From Pempheris klunzingeri (Eukaryota; Chordata; Actinopteri; Acropomatiformes; Pempheridae): DNA of 64,000 bases. Shown piece after piece: positions 43,501 through 54,767 of the stretch. The first letter of the stretch is position 1. Each line of letters starts with the position of its first letter. The notes under the pieces were generated by a model, which made no database searches, was not told the DNA's origin, and worked only from the letters and a program-made list of their open reading frames with translations. The stretch is from positions 11,959,618-12,023,617 of the forward strand of contig NC_092013.1 of NCBI RefSeq assembly GCF_042242105.1, written 5' to 3'. A program made the translations under genes and the position numbers.

Positions 43501-45646
43501 GGTAGAAGATCATGGTTTTGGCTAAAATATTGAATCAAACACAAAACTCTTTCCAACACACACCTGGGTGTAAATAGCCAATGGAGCTATTTAAATGAGC
43601 ATTGCTGGTGACTGATGCCCAGGTTCAAATAGCATCTGCCTTAATATTTCAAAACGCATGCAGACCTAACTTGTCATACACTCAGAAAAAGCTGCAGTGA
43701 AGCTCTGAGGATCAGCGTCCTCTGTCGGACTCACCAGGCCCCACAGGGCGCCCTCCTGTGTTGCAACGATTGTGGCAGCTCTCGGCGTGTTGTACATGAG
43801 AGCCAGCTCACCAAAACTACCCTTATTGTCATATTTTCCAACGCACACGCTCGCTCCGTCCTTCTCCACAAAAATATCATACACACCCCTGGAGATGAGA
43901 TGACACACAGACACAGAGAAGACGTCATCATGAGGTTGACAAAATGTCGTTATAAACAATCTGAAACCTGTCACTCACTTCTCTATGACGTAGAAATTGT
44001 CTCCGTCGTCTCCTTGGTCTATGATGTGCTCCTGAGGTTTGACCAGCACCTCGAACATGCCGTCCAAAACCTCAGAGAACTGCTCCTGGCGGACGTTAGG
44101 TGAGGCGAGTTTATTTGTTTATCACCTCTCAATAACAAGGCAATTCTAAGTGCTTTACATATAACATGAAAAAGTTTAAAGACAAGATAGGTAGAAAGAA
44201 ATACACATACAACACATATTGATCTGATAGAAGGCAGCAAACAGGAAAGTCTTCAGCCTCCATTTATAAAAACTGAGTGTTGGAGCAGAATTCAAGTTTT
44301 CAAAGAGTTTGTTCCAGATATGTGGATCCTAAAAACTGAATGCTGCTTCTTCGTGTTGCAGTTTGGGGTCAGTGAGCAGTGCAACAGATCAGAAATGTGT
44401 CCTGGCCCTCGACCATTCAAAGCTTTGTTGACCAAATGTAGCATTTTAAAGTCCATTTATTACAATTAAAAAAAAGAAGAAAAAAAACTAATGGACTAAT
44501 GGGTTTCATGTTTTTTGGTTTAATCGAGGTCTCTAGCAGCATCAGTCAGAATCAGCTGTTTGATCTTATTATACTTTTCATACATTACACTCACCAGGAA
44601 TCTGTGTGCATGTATATACCTAAAATTAATATTCATATGATGTATTTTATCTATAAAAACAAAAGTCATCATGTAAAGGACAACTGGTTCTTTCCATCCA
44701 CTCTATAAAAGCTAATTCGTGCTGCTGTACCTGCTCCAGTGTTTTAAACAGTAAAATGTCCTTGCAGGCGTCCTGAAGTCTGCGGCGCTGCTCGTCCGTT
44801 TTGGGATGCACAACCCGAGGCTCCGTGTCATCGTCCTCATCATCATCGGGGTTGTACGCCTCTGCACAAACTGCAGCAGGACAAACAGATTACAACACTG
44901 AGCCGTGGTCAACATGAATTAATATGCACTACACATGTTGTTCCAGTTACTGACCTGAAACTCTGCGATTGTATTTACTGGTGGTGGACTCTGCAGAGAG
45001 AGACAGAGGTCAGAGCATCATTAAAGCAGAAGAGGACTCATTATACTGTGTGTGTGTGTGTGTGTGCACACATTTTTTTGCATAGTGAATTTCGGGTTAA
45101 TGAGTGTTGTTCTGTATCACGTGAGATCTGTTCATCGTCTGTATACCGCCTACTTTTTGCTCACATGCATGTGTGCCTGACTGTGACCATGTAGGTCAAA
45201 ACTTTGCACCAATAAGACATTTTTCGGTGCTTATACATTTCAGTCCCAGAACAGTTTTTCCGTCTCCTTTGTGTGATATTGACACTAAGAAGCTTTAGGT
45301 TTGAAACATCTACAAAATTCCTAAAAAGTTACACCTTTCATTTAAGTTCATTTGGAGCAGAACACAAACACAAAATAATGTAATAACACTCACTAACAGT
45401 GTCCTCTTCCTCCTCCTCTTCATCGTCCTTGCTGGGCTTATTGGAATTAGTTTCGAAGGTCACTCCTCTGCGTGCAGGTTTGGCACTGTGCTTCTTTTCT
45501 TTTTGGTCATTTCTTTGGCCCTCCAGGAGTCGTGTAAAATGCTGCACCGCAAACTCAATCAAGTCTGGCGGCCTGCGGCGAAGCACCTCCACCGTGTATC
45601 CCTGCAGCAGCTCCTTCAAACCAGCTGGTATCTCAACAGTACTCAT
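40567..45646 (-). CDS. prkar2a: cAMP-dependent protein kinase type II-alpha regulatory subunit
   Basis: This subunit holds PKA catalytic subunits inactive and releases or activates them on cAMP binding; it docks to AKAPs. Ten coding exons in transcript order join in phase: 45394-45646, 44955-44990, 44731-44870, 43979-44085, 43735-43888, 42960-43061, 42749-42823, 42598-42663, 42329-42467 and 40567-40691, giving 398 residues against 404 in human. The dimerisation/docking domain (about 5-44, [17 protein letters not shown]) is followed by an acidic linker and the phosphorylatable inhibitor site NRRVSVCAE. Two cyclic-nucleotide domains carry cassettes [15 protein letters not shown] and [15 protein letters not shown]. 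The C-terminus GSSVDLKH and the adjacent slc25a20 favour RII-alpha, although parts of the linker resemble RII-beta. The start is the ATG at 45644-45646; the GTG one codon upstream is not needed. Confidence 0.94.
43215..43640. repeat. Unidentified repeat with three AAATAGC-type direct words
   Basis: Within prkar2a intron 5, GGGTGCAAATAGCC (near 43235), GGGTGTAAATAGCC (near 43567) and AGGTTCAAATAGC (near 43621) occur in the same orientation. CTATTTACATCC and GAGCTATTTAAATG lie between them. This looks like a diverged transposon or nested repeat. I do not recognise the family. Confidence 0.3.
44105..44465. repeat. Dispersed teleost repeat fragment in prkar2a intron 3
   Basis: TTTATTTGTTTATCACCTCT, AAGTGCTTTACAT, GAAAGTCTTCAGCC, AGTTTGTTCCAGATATGTGG and AGCAGTGCAACAGATCAGAA run in the order seen in a common fish repeat containing GTGCTTTACA and GTTCCAGA. 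The class is uncertain, possibly a LINE-derived fragment. It has no coding capacity. Confidence 0.45.
45047..45066. repeat. (TG)n microsatellite
   Basis: About ten TG units lie in prkar2a intron 1. Confidence 0.85.
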
Positions 45647-46007
45647 CACGCAGGTTCAGAGGTCACGGGTTGGACGAATAACCACAAAACAAAATCTAAA
45701 TATCAAATATTTAGGGTTGAAATGTCAAATCTAGGCATCAGCTTGTCCCACAGGTTTGATGAACATAGTTCTGTCAGGACCGTCAGCAGGGGAGCGGCCT
45801 AAATCCCCCTCCTCTTGCCCCTCTCTCTGTAACATACAGCAGCTTATTGATTTCTTTATTCAGCACGGCCTGTCGGAAAGTATTGACCAGGGCTTTTCAC
45901 ATCACATCACATGTAATTAAAGGATGTTCGATGGATTACCCCTCAGAACTTGATGATTTGGCAAAGCAACAACAACAACACAGAGAGAGAGAGAAGACTT
46001 TTCACAG
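45647..46007. other. 5' flank of prkar2a
   Basis: This should contain the 5' UTR and promoter of prkar2a (read leftwards). I see no TATA box and no strong CpG cluster. A short CAACAACAACAACA run near 45967 precedes the Tc1 element. Confidence 0.4.
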
Positions 46008-47471
46008 TTTATGCTGCGAGTGTTCAACTATGAGAGACAGAATGGGGGGAAAGAATCCAGGAAATCACATTGTAGGATTTTTAATGAATTAATTGGTAAA
46101 TTCCTCGGTAAAATAAGTATTTGGTCACCTACAAACAAGCAAGATTTCTGGCTCTCACAGACCTGTAACTTCTTCTTTAAGAGGCTCCTCTGTCCTCCAC
46201 TCGTTACCTGTATTAATGGCACCTGTTTGAACTCGTTATCAGTATAAAAGACACCTGTCCACAACCTCAAACAGTCACACTCCAAACTCCACTATGGCCA
46301 AAACCACCAAAAGAGCTGTCAAAGGACACCAGAAACAAAATTGTAGACCTGCACCAGGCTGGGAAGACTGAATCTGCAATAGGTAAGCAGCTTGGTGTGA
46401 AGAAATCAACTGTGGGAGCAATTATTAGAAAATGGAAGACATACAAGACCACTGATAATCTCCCTCGATCTGGGGCTCCACGCAAGATCTCACCCCGTGG
46501 GGTCAAAATGATCACAAAAACGGTGAGCAAAAATCCCAGAACCACACGGGGGGGACCTAGTGAATGACCTGCAGAGAGCTGGAACCAAAGTAACAAAGGC
46601 TACCATCAGTAACACTCTACGCCGCCAGGGACTCAAATCCTGCAGTGCCAGACGTGTCCCCCTGCTTAAGCCAGTACATGTCCAGGCCCGTCTGAAGTTT
46701 GCTAGAGAGCATTTGGATGATCCAGAAGAGGATTGGGAGAATGTCATATGGTCAGATGTAACCAAAATAGAACTTTTTGGTAAAAACTCAACTAACTAAA
46801 AACAACAACTGTTTGGAGGAGAAAGAATGCTGAGTTGCATCCAAAGAACACCATACCTACTGTGAAGCATGGGGGTGGAAACCTCATGCTTTGGGGCTGC
46901 AAAGGGACCAGGACGACTGATCTGTGTAAAGGAAAGAATGAATGGGGCCATGTATCGTGAGATTTTGAGTGAAAACCTCCTTCCATCAGCAAGGGCATTG
47001 AAGATGAAACGTGGCTGGGTCTTTCAGCATGACAATGATCCCAAACACACCGCCCGGGCAACGAAGGAGTGGCTTCGTAAGAAGCATTTCAAGGTCCTGG
47101 AGTGGCCTAGCCAGTCTCCAGATCTCAACCCCATAGAAAATCTTTGGAGGGAGTTGAAAGTCTGTGTTGCCCAGCGACAGCCCCAAAACATCACTGCTCT
47201 AGAGGAGATCTGCATGAAGGAATGGGCCAAAATACCAGCAACAGTGTGTGAAAACCTTGTGAAGACTTACAGAAAACGTTTGACCTCTGTCATTGCCAAC
47301 AAAAGGTATATAACAAAGTATTGAGATGAACTTTTGTTATTGACCAAATCCTTATTTTCCACCATTTGCAAATAAATTCTTTAAAAATCAGACAATGTGA
47401 CTTTCTGGATTTTTTTCTTTTTAAGTGGGAGAATTTGCACACTTGGTGGCTGACTTTTTTGCCCCACTGTA
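46008..47471 (+). mobile_element. Decayed Tc1/mariner (Tc1-like) DNA transposon
   Basis: The right end, TTTTTTGCCCCACTGTA (to 47471), is a typical fish Tc1 terminus; the left terminal repeat is truncated and starts inside it (AACTATGAGAGACAGAATGG). The transposase region begins near 46293 (ATGGCCAAAACC). Fragments encode the helix-turn-helix region, [20 protein letters not shown] (46563-46622), a WSDVTK catalytic-Asp stretch, [10 protein letters not shown] and [15 protein letters not shown], which carries the DD34E glutamate. The frame is broken in several places, including an extra-base region near the N-terminus and a deletion near 46900 in the WGC stretch. It is therefore an inactive copy between prkar2a and slc25a20. 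Confidence 0.9.
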
Positions 47472-48190
47472 AATATATATAAATATGTTTGCATACAATT
47501 TTATTCAAACTATAGAACCATCTAAAACTTTCAACAAATAAAGCAACTCCATATAAAAAAACAGAGATGGGGAAAAAAGGGCAGAATTTATGTGGCTTAT
47601 GAAACATAAAACAGCTGAGCATGAAATTCAGCTTAATGGAGAGATAATCTGTTGGTAATACGACATTACACCCATTCAAAAAGACTCTTAAAATGAAATC
47701 CTGAGGTAAATTATTGTTTACTGGCTGGTTGGTTTTGTGCATTATGTTATGTTTGTGAAGTTATGCAAAAAGTAGAAATCCTGTTCACATTGGGAGCCCT
47801 CTATGAGTGCCCCGCCCTCAGAAAATGTGACATCTTGTGTCAAATAGTTAGACTTCAAATGTTAAATGCTGCAGGTTGAAATTTATTACCAAGTTATGAT
47901 GGAGAATAACTGCTTCTACTTACAAGCATTTTCATTATATATTTTAATTCTTACTTATGTGTGACTTGTTTGTTCTCTTTAAATTTCTTTGACTTATCAG
48001 ATTTTGTGTAAATGATTATTAGTCTGTTTATAATTCTACTTTGTTGCAGTTATTAAAGTAAGCACAGACAGTCCAGGTATCCACTTTTTATGGTAATGAC
48101 TATGTTAGATGTATATTGTAAAATACTCCAAATAAAAAGAGAATTTAGAAAAAAAGTGCAAAACAGACTGATTTTTAAATATGGTTTCTT
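47472..48190. other. Spacer right of the Tc1 element
   Basis: This AT-rich sequence has no supported exon. It separates the transposon from the 3' end of slc25a20. I recognise no repeat family. Confidence 0.4.
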
Positions 48191-48193
48191 CTT

Positions 48194-48199
48194 TTTATT
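48194..48199 (-). terminator. Candidate polyadenylation signal of slc25a20
   Basis: TTTATT (AATAAA on the minus strand) lies about 580 bases after the slc25a20 stop codon. A (GT)n microsatellite near 48683-48710 would be in the 3' UTR. Confidence 0.5.
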
Positions 48200-48682
48200 T
48201 CTATACATGTTGACATTCACATAAAGTTCAATCAATTTCTTTATGACTACTCTCATGATTTCACATTAAAACAAACAGAAAGTATGTGTAGTATCGCTGG
48301 TCACTGAGTGGAGTGTGACCACACAGGAAGCAGACAGAGTGAAAGGTGTGTATTGCTGAGAGACTGAACACACACAGTACAACAAAATGCACCTTTTCCC
48401 TGATATGTACACCTGCTCGCAGATAACAAAAGGTAAGGCACGACATGTTCACTTCACTCCTTTTACCATATAAAAATAACAAGAGTTTAAACAAATAAAA
48501 CAAAAAGGAGTGAGAACATTCGACTGTCTGTGTGTGTGTGTACGGGCACGGGAGTCACCAAAGCATCTCTGCTTTGAACCGTCAGCAGATCTGAATGATC
48601 CCAAGTGTACCACAAGGTGTCAAAGATAATCAAGTGCATTATTGGAAAATCATTAAAATCTCTTGGTATTGTTTGATTCAGA

Positions 48683-48710
48683 GTGTGTATGTGTGTGTGT
48701 GTGTGTGTGT
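48683..48710. repeat. (GT)n microsatellite
   Basis: About thirteen GT units lie just past the slc25a20 stop codon, within its likely 3' UTR. Confidence 0.85.
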
Positions 48711-48777
48711 TTGTACACCTAAAAACTCAATTTTCTCCAGAGTTTGGTTCCTGGGATTCACACATGCTGAGCCGTTA

Positions 48778-51700
48778 TCACAGGTCTGGTGCTGCCCAGT
48801 TCAGGAACTTCATTGCGAGCTCAAATCCTAAGAAACAAGCCTGAAAAAAAATGATAGTGATGGAATCAATAACTTTTGATTTTAAACTTTCGAACAGGGA
48901 AAGATATAAAACATTATTTTTTTATTTCTTTTAAATAGTATAAAATGTCAGATAAAAGTAACCATGGCCATCAAGCTTTCCAACACTCCAAGATGCCGCC
49001 CTGAAATAGCTTCTTTTTTGTCTGAACAACAGTCCAAAAGGCAAAGACATCCAGCTTATGATCACAAACTGGTAAGACAAAAAGGAGCAAATCTGAATTT
49101 TTTCAGACTGACTGAATAAGAGATACACAAAAAATTCTTAAAGTCAATTTCCACAGATCAGCTAATATTACTTTAATCAGTGATCATGGCCACATGTATA
49201 ATTAAATATTGTTTGACAAGGAGTATAGTATTTAAAGATTTTTGGAAATGTAAGTTTATAAAAAGTTTAATTAGAAAAAAAAGAGGCGGAGGAAAGTTGA
49301 AATCTTGGCATTCCGCACTACATTTTTTACATTCTTGTGTCTTTTTATAGAAAAATATCTATCAATGCCTGTTGAATGTCTCAATATGAGCAAAGAGAAA
49401 TACAATGATTTTTGCTGGTCCAATGAGATGTGCTTCAGGTCCAAGAGGCCGACCGTGGTATATAAATGAAGACGGGCCATTTTATTAAAAAAAAAAAAAG
49501 AGCACATCTACTTTATCTAATCCTCTTTAAAAAAATCTGTCTGGTGGGAGACGAGAAAAAATTATTTTAGTCTTTAAAACTGTTCAGATATACTTTGTTG
49601 GTGGATAAATTTCTAGTTTAACATTAAGATTAAGACCAAAAGCAAAGTCAAACATATAAATCTACAGATCAATGTAGTGATCGATGTATTTTCATAGTAT
49701 CTAGCAGTAGTTTGATGTCTTATAGTTGTCTTTTATAGTATCAACCATAAGCTGCTGCTTCAAATGACGGCATTTAGTTTCTTCAGTAGAAGGAAACACG
49801 CACACAACTTGCTGTTTCTCTTTTGCAGTGCAGGAAAATCAAAACCCTCAGAAACCAATCCAAAGAAAAAAAGTCACCGACACTGACTCTGTTTTTAACA
49901 AACCAATGCATTGACTTTTTTCTTTGGAGAGATTTAATTTCTTCACATCCAGCATCAACGTATCTGAACCACTGAGGCTTCATGTGACATATTTTACAAC
50001 AACATCTTCATTCTCTTCGTCAAAGTGAACCCCATCATATGTCCAAATGCACTTCCTGCTCCTCTGAGCCCTTCATAGTCACTGAAATGAAGAATAAGTT
50101 AAGTGCACTCACTGCGTTTGCTGGGAAAGCTCTAAGCATGACAGCATTGAAGCCCTTATACAGAGACATTATGCCCTCTTCCCTGATCAGCTCCCGCAGA
50201 ACGTCCCGGAAACCGTTAGGATATTTTCCATCAGGAGCTGAGGGAGAGACACGTTAGGAAACTCAGTCACAGGCACATTTTTTAAAGACAACCCTGCTTG
50301 TAAAAAGAAAAAAGTTGTCCTCAGAGACACGGACAAAGGTGAAGACCTTTATCTAGAAGTAGTAAATCAAAGGCAGCCAGACTTGCCGTTTTATTCTTAG
50401 AGGTGTTTCACAAGTCAACCAAGAGGCTCCTTTAGTTCTACTGACTGCTGCGGACTATCATCTGATCCTATCCTAATGTCCTGTCCTACAATCCTACATC
50501 CTGTCCTAGACCTTGATCTTTTCACTGTCTGTTTCAGTCCCCTTTGTTTGGGTAAAACCTTTTTATTAGCATGTGGAAATGAACTTAGGACCAATTGTAA
50601 AACCAAAATGCAGAAAAACAGCTGGTGTTTGACTGAACTTGAGTAATTTAAGTTTTGAAAATACAAATAAGAAAAAGAAATTCCAAGATCTGGATCTATA
50701 TTAATATGTCCAACTATGTTTTGCAGGATTCAGTCTGAACCGCCGACTCTGTTCTGGATAAATGTAAACAGTAAAAATAGGACAACAAGGAAAAAGAGTA
50801 GTTGTAGATCATATCAATTGTATATGATTAGAAATTAATTCATTAGTAATTAATAGTATTTTAGCCTGAAAAAAAAGTGGCATCTAACAACAAACCTGTT
50901 TGGAAACGAGACTTGAGCACATCTGGTGGAATCGCTACGGCCCAGTTAAAGATCCCAGCCATCCCTCCGGCAAACAGCACACTGGGAATGCTGAGGTCGC
51001 TGTGGCTGTAAGGAGGAGACAACGGGTTTGACTGCTCTGAGGTCTTTAACGTAACAGACTGTTGGAACGACTGCACGGAAAGAACAAACATTCACCTTTT
51101 TCCTGGTGGTGTGAGGAGGTTCTTCAACCACTCGTAGGACGTGAAGTACATCCCACTGGCTGGAACATCTGAGTTACAAAACAAAAAAAAACAAAACAAA
51201 AAAAGAGTGACTTCAGCTGCAAAATATTCCACCATAACCCAGGAATTATATGAAATATGGTGAGATTTAATTGATCAGTAAATAAATGTATAAATGGGAA
51301 CGTCTCTATGTAAATGCATCACTTTACTCCTAACAGAATATGAGTGGTTTCATCTAATCAGAAGATTTTAATGTGCATAATGTGTCGTCCTTGCTTTTAC
51401 AAGAACACAATATCAGAGACACTGTGACAAAAACCCTACAGGAGGGGAGACAGCATCACCGTTACACAAGAGAGCTCCATCAGAGCCTCCTCTGTGCTCG
51501 TCAATGAACTGATATCAGTGGAGCCGTCTGGCAGTCACCAGCTTGACACGTCTTCAAAGTATCGCAGAAAAATAATGTCATAACAGCATGACGAAGACAA
51601 ACTGCCTCAAGAAAAAGGAGCAGCAGCCAAAAGTTGAAGCTGGATAATAAAGACAGTATGTGGCACATCAATTTAACTGTACACTGAAGGTGCAAACTGT

Positions 51701-54700
51701 ACACTGCATCAATGTGTTTATCATTTTTAATTCTGGGCGCCATTTTCTTATATTTTGGATTTGAAATGACTGCCAAATACAAAAAGTTTTGAAAGTGGTC
51801 CAGTAGATCACCTCACCTGGCAGCTGGTGGGGCAGCCACACCCATCAAAATATGTCCACTAAAAGTGCCTGTTTTTGCCATTGACAGACTCAGATTGTTA
51901 TTCAGTAGTATAACTGTCTGAAAACATCATGGAAAGGATCCCTACAAAGACAGACCTGTACAATTCCTTTTGTTTAAACAGAAAGAGCTGTGATATCGCT
52001 TGGTTCGAAGCAACCAGACTCCATTGACAAAAACAGTAATTTTACCTTGCAGAACATGAATGTTTTTTGGTCTACTGCTACATCGACTGGCTGGTTTGTT
52101 TGTGTTATTGTATGACTGGTGTTTTAAAGAGTTGGTTCGAATTCAAACTAAAGTGTTAAGACAACGAAGTCACAGCAAGTGGACCAGCAACTCTTCTTTC
52201 CTGCTAAGTAAAAATACTCTTTTTGCCAATGGAGTCTGGTGGCTTTCAACTGAGCTAATAACATCTGTTTCTGGTTAAACAAAAAGGATCTTAGACGTCT
52301 TTTTCTGTAGGGATCCTTTCTGTGATGTTGTTGGACACTTTAACAGCAATCTGAACCGGTCAGTGATTGAGGTGATCGACTGAATCTATTCCAAATTTTT
52401 TTGTAGCTACCAGTCATTTTGTACCCAAAATATGTAATAACAGGCTATCCTTTAAAACAAACATTCTTATTTCTTGTCAAACCTGGTGCCTACATTACCC
52501 ATAATGCAACTCAACCACTTACAGTTTGATCAGATTCATGTGTGTTATGCTCGACCTCACATGGATTTCTCTGCTGCCACAAAAGGTTTCAAACAACCTT
52601 TTTCACATACACAGTTGTACTCTCAAAAAAGACCTGTGAACACACTTTGATGTGCACCGTTTCCATGAAGTGCTCTCATTATTTTATTTGCCCATTTTAA
52701 GCATCAAACTTGTTGTAACGTCTGCTCAGGTTTAGTAAGTAAAACGCACCTCTCATGAGAGTCAGAGCGGTGCCTTTGTAGATTCCTCTGATCCCAGACT
52801 CTCTGTACAGCTGTTTGACACAGTCCATGGGTCCGTCATACTTCACCCGTCCTGATGCTGCCTGGATCTGCACACACGGAAACACACACATTATTATATT
52901 TCGCCAAATGTCTCAAACAAAAAAGCCTCTCCAGAATCTGAAGTACTATAACTACTGTGACAGGAGAGAGCCTGATCACACATGTGGAATCTACTGTTCA
53001 CAGGAGACAGCGATTAGATCCTGTTCATCAGTACAAACACATAACCTCTGACCTGTAGGAGGCATTTGATGCGCTCTCCAGGAGCCATGATGGCTGTGGT
53101 GAACACACCGGACAGCATCCCTGCAGCAAACAGCTGTGGATACCTGCAGGACAACATGTACTTACATATTCTCACCAAACAGAGTGGAACAGTGAGCTGA
53201 ATAGCACGACCACCTACGACAGAGCAGTCACCTACGTGAGGATATCATCGGGGCTTCTCTGCTGAAGTTTCTTGCCCAGTCCAAATCCAAAGAAACAGAC
53301 AGCGAACATGGGCGTGACTCCGATGATCGGGGCCGCCATGCCTTTATAGAGTCCTTTCACCCCCTGTGAGGGAAGAGGAGAACGAGGAAACATCAGCAGG
53401 AGGGAGCAAAGACATCTTCGGCAATGTTTTATCAAATATATCCCAGGGATGAAGTCTGGCACGCATCCTCACCTCTTTGGCTAAGGTCTTTTTACAACAG
53501 TCAAGGGTTCCAGTATACAAAAGGCTCTCTCCAGGTTTGGGTTTGGGCTGCGTCTGTAAACGCACCTGTGATGCACACAAAGAAATAGTTTTTAGAGGTT
53601 GATGTGAAAGAACTTGCACGGAGCCATGACCTCAACCCCATCCAGCACCTTCAGGATGAGTCTGAACAGCAACTACATGCCAGACGGTGAATGAAAACAA
53701 TATCCAGAGACCAAACTATGGACTTAGATTTGTATGGTGGCCCGACACACAACTCCAAAACAAATGCTGATGCTGCTTTGTGTCACCTGAATGTGTAAAT
53801 AGTAGAGCTGCAATGACAGCTGATAACTATAAAATTAATCTGAAACTACTTTAATAACGAGTTAATCAGTTGGGACAAATATTTAAAGATAAAAATCTTA
53901 ATGATTTAATGAAAAATGAAAAAAATGACTTTTAAAAAATCTTAAATGTGAATATTATCTGGTTTCTCTGCTCCTCTATGACAGTAAGCAGAAAATGTTT
54001 TGGACAAAATAAGCCGATAAAGGATATCATCTTTGGCTTTGGGAAACACTGATCGTTCTATAGACAAAAACAAATGATCAGTTTGTTTAATGGACAATGA
54101 AAATAATCATTAGTTGCAGTCGAAGTGGGAAAATGTTTGCTCACTACAATAATAACTTTGGAAAGTGATAATATGCCAAAGACAGTAATGCAAGTTCAGT
54201 GGATTGTGACCATTGTATGACAATGGCAATTTACAGTAAAAAAAATTAAATATTTAGCATTTCTGACCCACAATTTTTGAATAAAATAGCATGTGCAATA
54301 AGCTTATATTAGCCAAGTAACTGAGCAGAGTCCCGTAGCAGTGTCTGTCTGCTGCAGTGGTAACAGTTGACCACACTGCTGCATTCAGGTGGGACCTGTC
54401 GGTGCTGGAGGCCATAAAACCTGCTGAGAGCTGAGTCACATTAACGCACTGAATGTGGGTCAAAGGGCTGCTGCGGCCCGAGCTGCTGCTCTGTGCAGCA
54501 CCACGAACATTTCCCCCTGAATGAAAGGAGTGTGTTACACCTAGACAGCTGAGTGTGATAAATATCTGACACATGCTTGTTTGTGGCTCTGCTGGCTGCA
54601 GAGTGACCGGATGCGCCCTCATTGTTTCCTGACGTGATGCGCTGAATAAGTGCAGTAATCACTTTAATGGTGTCGAGTGGATGTCCGGCGAAGACGAGGC

Positions 54701-54767
54701 AAACTCCTCCAAACCCTCCGGCGAAGAAGTTCTTCAGGGGGCTGATCGGCTGCGGCTGTTTGGACAT
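48778..54767 (-). CDS. slc25a20: Mitochondrial carnitine/acylcarnitine carrier
   Basis: This inner-membrane antiporter exchanges cytosolic acylcarnitine for matrix carnitine, feeding beta-oxidation. Nine exons in transcript order join in phase: 54663-54767, 53473-53565, 53236-53363, 53053-53143, 52750-52867, 51096-51168, 50896-50999, 50113-50237 and 48778-48840, giving 299 residues against 301 in human. The three carrier signatures are intact: [24 protein letters not shown] and [31 protein letters not shown] opens the protein and [20 protein letters not shown] ends it, close to mammals. The start ATG encodes [14 protein letters not shown] fold-back MITE lies in intron 5 and a hAT-type MITE in intron 1. 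The neighbours prkar2a and nckipsd fit human 3p21.31. Confidence 0.96.
51705..52465. mobile_element. Fold-back MITE, family A copy 2
   Basis: This lies in slc25a20 intron 5. It shares with the copy at 7.1-7.9 kb the words CAGTAGATCACC, GCCATTGACAGACTCAG, GGAAAGGATCCCTACAAAGA, CCAGACTCCATTGAC and AAACAAAAAGGATCTTAGA. The left and right arms are again long imperfect reverse complements (left about 51705-52030, right about 52235-52465). It has no coding capacity. Confidence 0.7.
53803..54122 (-). mobile_element. hAT-type MITE, family D copy 2
   Basis: This is a roughly 320-bp element in slc25a20 intron 1. It opens TAGAGCTGCAATGACAGC and ends AATAATCATTAGTTGCAGTC, matching the inverted ends of a very common fish hAT-like MITE. 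The interior words TATCTGGTTTCTCTGCTCCT, CTATGACAGTAAGCAGAAAA and GCTTTGGGAAACACTGATCG fit that family. It is inverted relative to copy 1 at 39.6 kb. No clear 8-bp target duplication remains. Confidence 0.75.

Noticed and set aside
45647-45649. GTG one codon upstream as the prkar2a start
   Set aside because: The ATG immediately downstream gives [10 protein letters not shown], matching the usual start of RII subunits.
49985-50091. Possible alternative last exon of slc25a20 on the minus strand after CATTTCAG, reading [16 protein letters not shown] and on to a stop
   Set aside because: It does not resemble any carrier C-terminus. The exon at 48778-48840 gives the expected ACFLGFE...APDL ending in the right phase.
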